Positions 23,679-35,882 of a DNA stretch of 57,452 nucleotides are shown piece after piece. A program made the position numbers and the translations under genes. The notes under the pieces are model-generated. The model did no database searches, was not told the DNA's origin, and worked only from the letters and a program-made list of their open reading frames with translations. This DNA is from Krasilnikovozyma curviuscula. Its lineage: Eukaryota > Basidiomycota > Tremellomycetes > Cystofilobasidiales > Mrakiaceae. The stretch lies in assembly GCA_014825775.1 (NCBI GenBank), contig MVAQ01000135.1, positions 1-57,452 of the forward strand, written 5' to 3'. Every line of letters starts with the position of its first letter. Positions within the stretch are counted from its first letter, which is position 1.

Positions 23679-26248
23679 TCAGTGACTTCTCCTTGATGTT
23701 TTTATAGGTCTGATCTTCCGCGTTACTTCCTGTCGGAACTTCCAGAAACCCCACACGCCCAGCAGACACACTTGGGCGTACAACAGGTACCTGAGGGAGG
23801 TCCAGTATGACTCCTTCTTAATGATCTGTTTCCGAGTTGCCCTCCTCTTCAAAGAAGATGATGATTTCCGCATTCGTTGCTGAAGCATTGGAGGCTCTTC
23901 GACAACAGGTGGTGGTGGGAGTGGTGGTGAGTTGCGTACAATTGAAAGAACTTCAGAGAGCAGTGTCGAGTCACGAGACTACGATTGAAGTTTAAATGTA
24001 GTTAGTGAAGCATTAGAGAGTCGTGAATTTCAGTTATAGCTTCAGGACTTACGTCCATCCCGTCAATGCTTTCACCTAAGTTTTCAATTTCTGTTCGTAA
24101 ACCTTCCACGGTGACGCGTAAAGCTTTGCGTTCAGACTCCAAGTTTGCGACCCTAGTGGAGAGACCTGACAACGCCGACCTGAAAAAGAAAATCTTATCA
24201 ATTGCAGGACACACAAACTCGCATTGAAGAGCGACTCACAGAATCATTCCCTGATCATACTCCAGTAAACTCTGACCCATCAGCTTCTTCTTCATCGTTT
24301 CCTTAATGACACCAACACTCTCAACTTTCTCTAACACGTCCTTCAATGCATCAGCGATTCTGTTCTTGGAAAAGGACAGGATCTCGTCGACCACCGTTTT
24401 GGGGCGTTGTGCCTCTTCCTCTTCTGGATCCATCATTAGTTCATCTTCATCAGCATCGAACTGCTCAAGTCCTTTCAGCTGCAGAGATAAATCGGAAGTA
24501 TCGGTAAGATCAGATTCGGTCAGATGAAGTGATCGTCACTCGCCTTCACAGGTTCTTGAGGCTTGAAAGTGGAGGCTAAGCTGTCGCCCTCGGTTTCTGC
24601 ATCGATACAAACAACTGCAAGAGAAAAGAGAATTAGAATGGTGTAGGCATTATTATATTTGAGAACTCGAGAGATGCAAACTCACTGTACTGAATCGTTC
24701 CATCCACGAATTCACCTTGGAAAGCTCCCTCTGTTGAACTGGCGTTCCTCAAGAAGGCGACTGGACCACTGATACTCTCATCACATCTCTCCCCCTTCAA
24801 TCCCGAATTCCTAGCTGTACTGAGGTTATCAACGACGGTAAAGTTCTTGACACTAGCGACAGCGATTCCGTATCCCATCCAGTACCCTCTGAGGGTGTTC
24901 GAGATGACGCTTCCAGAGTGGATGACGGTGTCCATGTCATCCGACCATACGGGAGCACCAATTCCAATTCCAACTCTGATCTGAGCACCAAGAGCGTCGA
25001 TGACGTTGTGTGAGACAACGGTGTCCTCGTACGATCCATCAAATGGGTGGTAATCGACAAGGAGTATTCCTCCCATTTGAGGAAGCGATCTTGATTGGAT
25101 TCGGTTTTTAGTAATTGTTGATCCTGGTGAGCCGAAGATGACAATTCCAGCGTCCGTTGTATCGACAAAGACCTGTTGTACACACCAACGCAGAGCACGA
25201 ACCGTGGCAGTGTCAAGTCAGCTAAAATGCCTAGATGAAAAGGAGTAGATTGTTTTACAAACATTGTCTGATACAGTACTGTTTCTGCAACTCAGAGAGA
25301 GACCATCTCCTAGTGGTTTGCCCAGCGGTGATTCTTCAGGGTCAGGACCGTCTATCGAAGGAATCCACTCCTCACCAGCTGGACCCTGTACAGATACCAC
25401 AAGCATACAGAGTAGAAAATCAAGACAGTGAGTGACAATTTTAGAAACGAAAGGACGGTTGTTAAAAGAAAAAGACAGGAAGAGCTCACGATTTCATTTC
25501 CTACAACTTTAGCACCAGTGCACCGTAAGTCATCGCCCTCCCTCAAGTATACAGCAACCCAACCTCTTGGATCTCTAATGATACACCTTTCAACGACCTG
25601 CCCCTCGTTGTTTCCGAGAGCTACTAGGGCTGCACTAGTCGATGATGCTTCTGCTCGTCCAAGCGTTGCACGCGAGCCGTCGATGTGAAGATTTCGAATC
25701 GCTACTCGAGCACAACGACGACAGTCGCCTCTTTAAAAGATTCCAGACAGTGAGGTCAGAATGTAGGCACCAAAGACAGATCGCATCTGAGGACCTTGTT
25801 AGACTCACTGAATCGCAGTCATTCCCGTCCCGCTCACCACGAGTTTCGCTCGGGTGTTGTCCGTTGGATAACCTGCTGTACTCAGTTCTTGATCCTTGGA
25901 AGTGAATATGATGGGAGATGAGATCTTGTAAGTGGTAGAGGGACACAGCTGGACTCTTTTTCCAGGACCACCTAAGAGACGAATGGCAGTGTGTCTTCTG
26001 TCAGAGCTGGGGCCACGACAAAGAGATCCGAACGATTACTTACCATCTGTGAACATCTTGTTTATCAGCTTTTCATCTGCTACTTGCAAGCAGTCCAGCT
26101 CTCCATCCTCCTCTTCAATGTTGAGCCCTTCCAGATCGTCCAGCACCGTCTGCTTCGCGTGCACAGAGCTCTGTGATATCAGCACAGAGAGCAGCAGGCA
26201 TACTACAAGAAATCTCCAGACACCTGACCTCCTTGGGCCCTCTACCAT
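23679..26248 (-). CDS. Secreted/membrane-anchored right-handed beta-helix protein (pectate-lyase-like fold)
   Basis: Starts MVEGPRRSGVWRFLVVCLLL, a clear signal peptide ending near SSVHA. The luminal or extracellular part has a parallel beta-helix family pattern: GGPGKRVQLCPSTTYKISSP, IRNLHIDGSRA, VERCIIRDPRGWVAVYLREG, CTGAKVVGNEI, GDGLSLSCRNSTVSDN, VDTTDAGIVIFGSPGSTI and MGGILLVDYHPFDGSYEDTV. After about residue 480 it turns acidic, then shows heptad-like helices (ILSFSKNRIADALKDVLEKV; SALSGLSTRVANLESERKAL), a Pro-rich linker and a basic stretch. One C-terminal hydrophobic segment (LRYLLYAQVCLLGVWGFW) is followed by a short Lys/Arg-rich tail. The beta-helix domain is widespread in fungi as an uncharacterised secreted family. 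The enzymatic activity is unknown and no lyase catalytic set was identified. Confidence 0.8.
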
Positions 26249-26672
26249 GCTATTGTGGATACCCCTGCTTGAGGAATAGTGGTTCGAGCTGCTTGACAGT
26301 CTGAGAGTGCGAAGCGACGCGCTTTTTCGTGCTAGGTAACTAGGCTGGGTATCTATTTGTAAAGTCGTAAGCAACTTCCCTAAGCACAAACAGCTTGACA
26401 CAAGCGAATAACTATTCATCTATGATATATACGATCTGGAAAAATTCGGAGAAAATAGACTCGCTGTATTGTATTGTATTGCTGGGAATCAAAAGAACTT
26501 TTTCAACTGCCGGCTACATCAGCCTCACCTCGTTTTCGATAAGCGGTCTGGTAAAGGTATGTAGCCCTTTTGTTTATTTACCTATCAGTACGTATGAGAT
26601 TTGAGATGCCTTGCTTTTGTGTCTGTTGCTTTGTGGAGACTTCTCCAGATCCTCGCCCAACTCACGCTCAGG
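26249..26672. other. Divergent promoter with probable TEL2 5'-UTR intron
   Basis: Between the beta-helix gene (-) and TEL2 (+). A gtatgt donor at 26557 and a ctccag acceptor ending at 26648 suggest a 5'-UTR intron just before the TEL2 start. An upstream in-frame extension of the beta-helix reading frame to 26419 would bury the signal peptide and was not used. Confidence 0.45.
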
Positions 26673-29600
26673 ATGGCTATGGACCTTCCAACATCATCTC
26701 ACTCCGATGACGACTTGACATCTAGTTATCTTAGGCAAACAAGAGATGCGTTAAAGGCACCAATTGCTTCCTCAGAAACACTCCTTGGCCTTCTCTCTGT
26801 CCCATTAGACCTTTTGAACCTCATCGACGTCACTACTAGCTCCTTCAGATGGTCTCACTCGAATAAGGGCTCAAAGGAACAGAAAATTCTGATGAACAGA
26901 TACGTGGCCAGCTTTCAAACGGTCATTCTTGGTCAAGTCGTCGTCGACTGGTACGATGTCCTTCAACCAACTGACAGGCACGTCTTAGAGAGCTGGTTCT
27001 GCCCTTCAAGAAAAAAGAACATTTTTGGTCCAATGATAGCAATACTGGCTTATCAGAGTCTGTGTAAGGTTCTGTCAGGCAGGGCTCATCCCACGCTTAA
27101 GAAGTTTTGTCTGAAGATGTTGGAGAGACTGAGCGCAGATTATTCGGTTGAGGAAGTGTACAAGTGTATTTATCGGGATGGTGGGGATAGCATGGGTGCG
27201 CTTCAGTGGGAGAATGTAGCGAAGTGTTTGGTTGGATTACCGGCACGGGTAGCGAACGCGCTTGAAGGACAAGTTGACGAGTATCCATCTTTACAGTCGT
27301 CGTGAGTTCTAACACTTTCCTTCACAAAAGAAACATGCTCTGAAATCTAACCTGTTCACAATGCTGTTCAATTTCTAGATCCTTCTTCCTGAACCTTACC
27401 ACATCGCTCGTTAACCTCATTGGTTTTAACTCCCAACTTTCATCGCTGTACAAATTACAGTCAATAGACCCAGTCTCACAATTTCTCTCTAAACTCCTCA
27501 CCACACAATCTCTTCCGATCGATCAATTCGTATCGATTCTTTGCCAGCGAATCCCAATTCCAACGTCACCGTCACCTTTCACCGAGTACACTAAAGACCT
27601 CATTATTGCTCAACCGTTCTCCTCCCTCACCAAACTTGCCTCATCCTTTCTCTCTTCTAATTCATCTTATCGAAGCAAAACCAGGATTGCAGCGTTGCTC
27701 GAAGTAATATTTGGTTTCGAAGAGAAGGAGTTACTGCTGGAAAGCGTATTTGTGGATGTCGATGAGAGGATCCTGTCTGGTGTTAAATTGAGTAAACGAA
27801 GAGCCATTGTTGGAGTGATCTGGGCTGGTGCTATGAAGCCTGGCGGTAACATGAAGGGACTAGAAGGATTGTTGAGAAGGACCTTAGCTGTTTGGGGCGA
27901 TACAAAATTCATCAAGTTTTCTTTGTGGGCACGACATTATTGTAAGTAAAGGTACTTTCAGTCACTAATTATCATTTAGTCTCTGATCTTACTTCTGGTC
28001 TATATTTAGACATCACCACCTTGTTGATCCTACTCATCAAATCGTTCCCTCCATCCTCACCGCCTTTACTCCAACTCTCAACCTCTCCCATTTTCCTCGG
28101 AGCAATGACTGGGTATCTTTCTCACCCGGATCCGGCCATCCGTCGTCTTGGAATGCTGGTCGCTGAGACTGTCAGTTCTCTCACGCGAAAGGCGGATGGC
28201 CCTCTCCTAGAGTTCGGAGCTAGTATCTGGGACGGCGTTGGAGAAGGAAAAGAAGCTTGTCGGGAACTGAGAGAACTTAAAATGAATGTTTTTGAGAATG
28301 AAAAGGAGGAAGAAAATGTCAATCCTGAGGAAAAGGAGATAAACATAAACCCACTCCAACCTCCTCCCTCCATCGCAGTTGAAGTCAAGGTGTCAACCAA
28401 AGATCGAAAAGCAGCGACCAGGAAAAAAACAAAGATTGAAATTCTTTCAGACTCGGATGACTCGCTGACGGGATATGACTCAGCAGGCTCATCTTCCTCT
28501 CGAGCTTCTTCCCCGACCCCGTCCGAGCTGGATGACATTGCAACAGACCCGACGCTCAACACGGCTCAGAAGAAGAAACCACAAAGACCGGTCTATCTTT
28601 CTCAACTTACTGAACTGCTTTTGGGGACAGAAGACCCAGAGAAGATTGAAGTCGCATTGAGGTGGGGTGAGGAGTTGATTCGGAGGAAGCGAGGGTTCGG
28701 GATGGAGCTTGAAGACGAAGCTGAAAGGCTGGCTATTGTGTTTGTAGGGCTTAACGATAACTTTGATCTGGAGGAGTTTGAGGAGAGGAAACAGGGAGTT
28801 CTAAATGCTCTCGTAGTTTGTTGTCCGAAAAAGACCACGCTGTGAGTTTGTTTCTTTCGCTCCCTTTCGTAGTTCCGCCAATCAATTGACAAACTCCGCC
28901 TTCTCGCAGAGTCCTCATCGAACAATATTTCTCGTCACAATACTCCTTGACCCAAAGATCATTCATATTGACCGCTCTGGCAATGGGTGCACGAGAGTCA
29001 GCAGCACTCCCAACCATACAAGCTCCATCAACTTCCCGAATCGACTTTCCATCTAAACTACTTCCACCTGCCATGCATAAGAAGTTCGTCGAAGCTTCAT
29101 CCACCAGTGATCCTAGTCGACAAATTCAGCATTTAGCGTCGGATCTCGGCAGACTTGCTTTGGAGAAAGGACGAGATGAGGTTCAAAAGAAGGTTCCTGA
29201 ATTCGTGAGGGAGAAACAGCTTCAAGTTCGAAGGTTCTCATCCCGTTCAGTCTCCGATCAAGTCACTCCCAGTAAGGATATGTCAATGCAAAAGAGCTTC
29301 GTTCAACCAGGTCAAGAATACTCCGCCCTCGCTGCCGAATACTTCATCATCCCATTCATTAACCGCTTTTGGATCCACCTCAAAGACGAGACTACAAAAG
29401 AACAGCGATCGTCCCGAAACTACGTCGGAGCAGGAACAGGAATGGTGCTTTCTTCACTGAGTCTCACCAAGTTCCTGGCGACAATGACAGTCCTGCTGCA
29501 TGCCGCTAGACACTCTCCAGCGTACCTCAACGTCCTCGCGCCAGAGACTCTCGAACTAGCTCTCAACTTAGGCATCCGCCAGATCTCCATCTCTGAAGAT

Positions 29601-29879
29601 CCAGAAGCGACTGTGCTGATTGGGTGCCTAGAGCTCGCGCTGACGGTGCTAGACACGTGTAAGGAGCTTGATGGGGGCAGGACATTGGTCACGGATCACG
29701 CGAGGCTCGTTATGGCGCTTGGAGAGTGGGGCGAGGGAACATGGAAGGACGCCGAGGATGGATTCAGAAGAAGTGGAGAGGGTGGCATTAGGGAAGGAAG
29801 GGTCAAGCAAGCCGCTGCTGGTGTCGCGGTGTTGGTCCAAGAGCTCGTCAATCAGTGGAGGAGGCTGATGAATGTGTAG
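26673..29879 (+). CDS. TEL2: TEL2/CLK2, TTT-complex component
   Basis: Tel2, with Tti1 and Tti2, is the co-chaperone assembly that stabilises PIKK kinases (TOR, ATM/ATR homologues). Four exons give about 1,000 residues, mostly helical repeats. The start MAMDLPTSSHSDDDLTSSYL was chosen because upstream codons lack an ATG. A charged low-complexity insertion (about residues 500-560, NPEEKEININPLQPP and a Ser-rich SDSDDS stretch) precedes the conserved segment RPVYLSQLTELLLGTEDPEK. The TEL2 C-terminal block follows: LIEQYFSSQYSLTQRSFILT, then ALAMGARE, FINRFWIHLKDE, GTGMVLSSLSLTKFLATMTV and LLHAARHSP. The RxFILTALxxxARE and Y-S-x-x-Q-R pattern is the family hallmark. Intron phases agree with continuous protein. 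Confidence 0.9.
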
Positions 29880-30084
29880 TATTTTGCTCTTATCCAGCTT
29901 TGAAATTTAATTCTTCCATCTCGTCCTGCAAAAAAAATAAAAAAAAACCAAAATGAAAGCGAAAATCAGTCGCAGCGCGATCCGGAGAGGACGCTCACAC
30001 CCAGCTTAAGCTGAGCTGAAGGTGAACCGCATGACGGGTAGCATTCCCAATGTGTTGGTCTAGCTTTCATTCTTTTCTATAGTG

Positions 30085-31041
30085 ATGTTAGGTTCTCCTA
30101 ACACCTATTATGCTTGTCCCAATGCAGCTGTTCCATACCTGTCTTTGAAACTCGACAACCCGTTCCTCACAGCAGGACAGCAGGCTTCACCAGATCCCTC
30201 CCTGCCGTACGCTTTACCTCTGGACATCCTTACCTACGTAGCAGCCCACTTTCTAGACCCAACGACGCTCTCAACCTTCATTCGATGCAATCGTCAGTTA
30301 TACGACCTCACTGCCCGCTCGTTATACAGTAATATCCACTTGCACAACGAGAGGCAGTCCAACTTGCTCATGAGGATGTTGATCCCGACGTGGGACAGCA
30401 TGTGGGCTGATAACCCGCGAGTACAGAGGAACTTCTCCTACATTCGACAGCTGCATTTGCATTGGAACAAACCACCCGACCCGAAGATTCCCACACTCCG
30501 CCTACAGCAGCACCAGCTAAAGAATTTGGAAAAAGTCGTTGTGTATAGCGGGGTGGGACACAACTTCCCCGATAGCTGGATCAACATCTTTGTCTCCTCC
30601 CGCACGCTTGTCCTTCGAGGCCATTCTCGCCTACGCTCAACCCCCCAAGCGACCTCAGCTCCAGAAGACCTTCGTGACCATCCGACGTGGTGGTTAAACC
30701 CTGAAGAGCTCGCCGTCCTCACCCACTCCTCGCGGCTGGAAACCATCACCATCCGTGGTTTCCTGCAGATCGATACGCCACGTTTTCCTCCTGACTCCAT
30801 CTCTACACCTATTAACATCAAGTTCAAACACTACCTCAGGTTCACATCGGGGGACGAGGAGTTCCTTATCCGCGCACTCGCGCTCGCCGCGATGGCGAGA
30901 GAATATGTGTTTGTGTTGTGTGATGAGGAGGGGAGGAAAGCGGTTGAGGAGATTGTGGACCGGGATGTGGTGAAAGCGAGTGAGAGGGAGAGAATGCAGA
31001 TAGTCATCGCAGGGAAGCAAGAGTGGCAGGATTTTGAATAG
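30085..31041 (+). CDS. F-box-like protein, single exon
   Basis: A 318-residue intronless protein, unusual next to its heavily spliced neighbours. Residues 45-90 (ALPLDILTYVAAHFLDPTTL, then STFIRCNRQLYDLTARSLYS) match the F-box pattern LP.DIL..I…L….L…..C+.L+.L. This domain binds Skp1 in SCF ubiquitin ligases. The rest contains leucine-rich stretches such as YIRQLHLHW, LKNLEKVVVY and SRLETITIRG, as in the substrate-recognition part of fungal F-box/LRR-like proteins. It ends KQEWQDFE. The substrate is unknown. It begins about 205 bases after the TEL2 stop in the same direction. Confidence 0.75.
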   Translation: MLGSPNTYYACPNAAVPYLSLKLDNPFLTAGQQASPDPSLPYALPLDILTYVAAHFLDPTTLSTFIRCNRQLYDLTARSLYSNIHLHNERQSNLLMRMLIPTWDSMWADNPRVQRNFSYIRQLHLHWNKPPDPKIPTLRLQQHQLKNLEKVVVYSGVGHNFPDSWINIFVSSRTLVLRGHSRLRSTPQATSAPEDLRDHPTWWLNPEELAVLTHSSRLETITIRGFLQIDTPRFPPDSISTPINIKFKHYLRFTSGDEEFLIRALALAAMAREYVFVLCDEEGRKAVEEIVDRDVVKASERERMQIVIAGKQEWQDFE

Positions 31042-31915
31042 AACGCAACAAAGAGAAGTCGCGATGTTGAGGTTAAATATATCCAATTCGTTTAGATTCT
31101 CCGCAGACGTTGTATCAAGTTCATTTAGCTATCTCTCGGTGTATCAATTGTAGTGAATTGTTCGCTTTAGGGGTCTCCTCCAGGCGCAGATCGACAGTGC
31201 CAGCTTCACTATCGCCAGTGACGAAGAACTTAAACCTTCGGCTGCGTAGATCTGGTGGCTCCGACAGTAAAACCCACTTGGAAACCTACAAAAGGATATG
31301 ATCAGCTGTCTGGTTAGTGATTTGTAAACTGCTGTAGTTCGCTTCAGTTTGTGGCACCCTTCGATGCTTTCAGGAGCTTGCTTCAAATGCTTTTGAGCTG
31401 CTCATCTCGATTTTTACATAGCCCAACTTTTAACTCTCAACTGACAGCATTTCTCCTATCAAGGACCTTCTTCCGTGAAGCTGCTCTTGGGTCTTGTGGC
31501 GTTCCATCGTGTCTTTCGTTGACCTTCTTCTGTTGCTTTGAGGTAGATATTCGTTTTTCTCTATCAGTGCCCAATCAAAATAACGGGTATATTTCATGGT
31601 CTCGGCGCTCTTTGGGAAAATATAAGATTGGACTCCACGGAGGCAACAACGTTCAGCCCAACGAGACGCCAGTGACGGTTATCACACAAGCGCTTTGAGC
31701 TAGCTCTTCCGTAGCACTGATGGGACTCTCAATCTTTTCATACCTGAATATGTAGATGTATATGTTGATTTGGCAGGAAAATCGTGAAGAAAACCCCTTT
31801 GCGCCATGAGTTTTGTTTTCGTTTTTGCCTCTGGCCTATGACGATTTTCAGCCATCGAACTTCTCAACGTCACTGACGCAGTGGTTCCCTCGAGAAAAAC
31901 AATATTGAAATCAAC
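31042..31915. other. Intergenic 0.9 kb, bZIP gene upstream region
   Basis: Only short open frames are seen, none with motifs. It should contain the promoter and 5' leader of the bZIP gene that begins at 31916. I see no repeat or RNA gene. Confidence 0.5.
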
Positions 31916-34408
31916 ATGGCAGCAGTCCAACGTCCACCAAAAGGTAAGTAATTATGTCTTGGTTTGTGTGTTCAATTGAGGCCTGGGCAGTGGGACTACG
32001 GCTAAGGTGCTATGATGAATCGACGAGGTCATCGACGGAGCTGGCGCTGGCACCTATGAATCATAGCTTGCTTTTTTTTTCGAGCCTTTCCATCTCTGTC
32101 GAGACGTCATTTGTTGTCAAGATGTAATGGCATCTTCTATCTTGGACCTCATCTTATCTGCTCTGGCTTTGTTGTATATCTACTGCATCTAACTGACTCT
32201 TGTTCATTTTTTTTTCCTCTGGCCTTCTTCTGTTCTGCCCTTCTGCTCTGTTCGTTGTGGTCCGCGTGGTCGATCCGCTGCTCTATTTTACCCCTGCTGC
32301 TCAACCTACTTTCCAACGGTTTCACTATCCTATTTGCTTCACAATTGTGCTGTGTTTGGTCTCCCAGTTGAAGAATCCCTCCAGAATCCAGCACCTCCCG
32401 CCAATTCAAGAGAGTACCTCGCGCGGCAGCCGTCCAAACTCGCCGACGAGCTCAACCCATTTGAGAAGTCGTTCTCGCGCCCAGAAACATCAGCAGAGGC
32501 CGAAGCTGCAACCTACGTAGCAGGTTCTCACGTCAAAGGAGGTCGAGTCCTCAGAGGTGCCCCGGCGATCAATAACAATAGCAGCGGCACGAATATCGTC
32601 GCCGTCGACGCTACCTCTTCTTCCTCTCAGCAAACCAACTCAACCGCACCTTCGTCCGATACATCTGTTTCAACTGCCCAACAGAAGCTCCCTTCCATCA
32701 CTTCTATCACTTCGTCTGACGGTATTGACGACTCTATCCCGTCTTGGTCAGCAGCTAACGTCGACGCCACCGCGAGAACTCCTTCACTTGAGAGCTCTCT
32801 CCGTTCAGGCCCACTATCACCTGCGATGCTAACGGCACCTCAGAATGCAACAGTAGCCGCTTTACGAAGTGGTACCTCCGACGCATCCTCCGCTTTCAGA
32901 AACGGCATCCATAACCACACGCTCGCTCAACACAACGGCGCCATGACTCCCTTTGACCCATCCCAGTTCGTCCGTACCGGCTTGACACCTGGTGCGACCG
33001 GCTTGACACCTCTCACCGGTTCCAATCCTTCTGGGATTACGACTCCAAATACAGCCGCTTTCCTTGCCATGGTCAATAACGCGACCTCTGGTGTTGGAAT
33101 GGACGCTACTGGTCCTCCTCTCAGCGACTTGACACCTGGTACTCATTCAGCTATATATGGTGTCGTTAATGGTTTCTCGTTTGAGAATCCAAGCGACGTC
33201 AAGCCTACAGTTGCACCCGAGCAACCAGACTATTTCTCTCATCGTCCAAGTTCTATGACGGTTAGTAGCGTTTTGTCGTTTAGTTTTGTTTCTCATGCTG
33301 ATCATACTCCTCCTGTCCCTTGATTGTTCTTGCAGAATCACGTTTCACATATCGACCAGGCACAGCAGCCTCCAAACTCACAACCATATCACAACACACA
33401 ACACTATCCACAGCAGCCACAGTATGTCCAACCCGATCAATATGGTATGATGCCTCCACCAGCAGCACCACAGCAGCAGCACTACAACCCACAACAGGCT
33501 TCTTTGCACCAACTCCAGCAACAGATCCCCGCGCCTTTGCCTTCACCATCTGAAAACGGTCTCTTGCTCCTCACTCAAGCTCACCAAGAGCTGAGTAAGC
33601 GCGAGAAGGATGTTCTCGTGCCCGCGACGAGGGGTGCGAAGAAGGGTAAAGCAGCGCAGGTTGCAGCTGCTGAGTCAAATCAGGCATCCATCTCGCCACG
33701 CACGATTCACTCTATCTCTACCTCTTCCACGCCCGTTCTTAACGGCAACAACAAGAGAAAAGCTGCGGAACCAGCACCTGCCCGCGCCTCTACACCAAAA
33801 AGAGGTGGGAAGAAAGCCAAGAATTCAGCGCCTCCGACGGAAGATGGAGAAAGTGACGATGATCTCGTTGTCAAGAAGTGGGATGACGTAAAAAATAAGC
33901 CTGGACCTGAGGGTGAGACGGAGGAGGAGAAGAGGAAGAACTTCTTAGAGAGGAATAGACAGGGTTCGTGATTTCATTTCACATTTCTGTTTAAGTTGGA
34001 CGCCTTCCTGACTTCAGCTCATTTTTGTTTTGATTTTTCTACAGCTGCTTTGAAGTGCCGTCAAAGGAAGAAAGCTTGGTTGAACCAACTCCAAGCTAAA
34101 GTTGAGTTCCTCACCGCTGAGAACGAGAGCTTGACCCAGACCAACACGTGAGCCTTTCTTCCTCGCTCTCACTATTTCTTGCCGCTTCTGAAGCAATTTG
34201 AACTGACCCATTATGTGATTTGATTTTCAGTTCGCTACGTGATGACGTGACGCGACTGTCCACCATCCTCCTCGCCCACCGAGACTGTCCCGTAGCACCC
34301 AAGCTGAGCGAGATGGCTGGCGTCGGTTATGGAATCGGCATCCCTTCCAATGCACAGTATCAAAATGGTCCTTCCCAAGCTGGACATTACGCTACGGCTC
34401 GTGTCTAG
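31916..34408 (+). CDS. ATF1: ATF/CREB-family bZIP transcription factor (Atf1-like)
   Basis: Exons 31916-31943, 32368-33260, 33336-33963, 34045-34147 and 34231-34408 give 609 residues. The first exon encodes only MAAVQRPPK and is separated by a 424-base intron. An N-terminal motif SKLADELNPFEKSFSR corresponds to the Aft1/HRA segment (NPFEQSF) of Atf1-type regulators. The middle is Ser/Thr/Asn/Gln-rich. The basic region runs EEEKRKNFLERNRQAALKCR and then QRKKAWLN, carrying the N-x-x-A-A-x-x-C-R DNA contacts, followed by leucine heptads (LQAKVEFLTAENESLTQTN, SLRDDVTRLSTILLAHR). It is likely a nuclear CRE-binding stress regulator downstream of a Hog1/Sty1-type kinase. The motif is seen; the pathway is inferred from the family. 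Confidence 0.9.
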
Positions 34409-35882
34409 GTCTTCCTCTTCGTGACTGCAACTGCGCGGCCCCTTCCTTCCTTTTGTGCTTCCGATGTTGTTTATTTTTCATTCCTTTTGACTTCATTCTT
34501 GGACTACTATGCCAACTATCTGCTAGAAGACTTATTCGTAATATATCTATTCCCATTTTCAATCTATTCCTCTCCACCTATCCATCACCAACCCTTGTCT
34601 TTTTATAAGCTCAGTTCGCTTCCTCGTAGCCTCAGCTCTTGACCTTTGTATCAGATATCTTACTTCACATCGCAACAGACACTGTAATCTGAAAGGTCTC
34701 ACTAGTGCGTCAACCAATGGAATGAGGGACCATGAAGTGCCTTGCCTCGCCGCAGGCTGGAAAATCCTAGGAATATATACGGGAAACTGGAAGTCCTGAC
34801 GCTATAACGTCCTCGGCTTTGAGGCGGAGATTGATTTTACTCCTTAAGAAGAATCCTTTGATCGATGTCTTTGTGACAGTGCATGGGCCGTGCGGTTCGA
34901 CGCTACTACCACAAGTCACTTTCCTGTTGAACTTCATCGCATCTTCTTTGCATCTGGTCTACCGCGACACCCTTTTCAGCCACCACAAGTTTACTTCGCT
35001 CTTACCTTCACACCAGAATGAGATCAAGATTGCAGAACGAAAGCACCTTGCTGTCGAAGAGTTGGACAAGCAAGGTTGGGACTGTCGGCGCTGATCCGGC
35101 CTGTGTGACTGGGAGGATCAGAAGTAATAACAAATTGGTCCCTTTGTTGTATCGTTGTGTAAATAATTTAGTGGATATAAAGTGTAATGTTGCTCTCTTG
35201 GCCGGCCACTTGTACCCAACAGATTGTTCATCGAGTGTCAACTTCTTATGAAAGAAGCGATTGTTTAAGAAGAGACCTTCCATTTCTAGCGGCAAGCAAT
35301 TGATTAATTCTCTTCCATGCACAAAATCCGGTTATGCAGCCTTGTTAACGTCCAAGAGGATAGCTTCGTATGTCATGCTAAGCTCTTCAAGATCGATGGC
35401 CGCTCTTGAAGGTGGAATGCAGGAGTAGATTCATAGGCGAACGGCTACTGACCATTGGCCACAGATCTGTGCGAGTTCAGAGTCAATTACGGGCCTGGCA
35501 TTCTATATCGGGAGCAGGAAGACAGATTCGTTTTAGATATGTTGATGTCTTGTCCTGCGCTGTTGATTATGTATTTACACTCCGGGAATCTTCATTAGCG
35601 ACCCATACTGATTGGTGAGCAGAATGAATCAGTTTGCTTCCGAAATAAGTATCTATCAGCACCCTGCAAGACATGCCGGTCCGGCAGTTGGCATTTATCA
35701 GCAGTTTGCCGGAGACCGATTGTTCAGCAAGCCCAATCAAGCCAACGCCACTGATAACGGCATTGCTGACTGATCCACTTCGTCGCTCCAGCGAAAGTAC
35801 AAAAGGAGGGGTTAGGTTGGGTTTGTTGTTTTTAAATCACACTAAAAACAATCCAGAGCTCTCAAGTCCAGTCTTATCCAAA
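34409..35882. other. Intergenic 1.5 kb
   Basis: Between the bZIP gene 3' end and the SDR start. A TATA-like stretch GAATATATACGGG at about 34771 is followed by a 77-codon plus-strand frame at 35018-35251 without motifs. A short transcript is conceivable but not supported. The right end is the SDR promoter; the leader runs to the ATG at 35883. Confidence 0.45.

Noticed and set aside
28122..28562. 146-codon minus-strand frame opposite TEL2
   Set aside because: Antisense to the charged, Ser-rich TEL2 segment; composition mirrors it and no motif is seen.
35018..35251. 77-codon frame after a TATA-like sequence
   Set aside because: No motif, no supporting exons; the TATA-like match alone is weak in AT-rich DNA.
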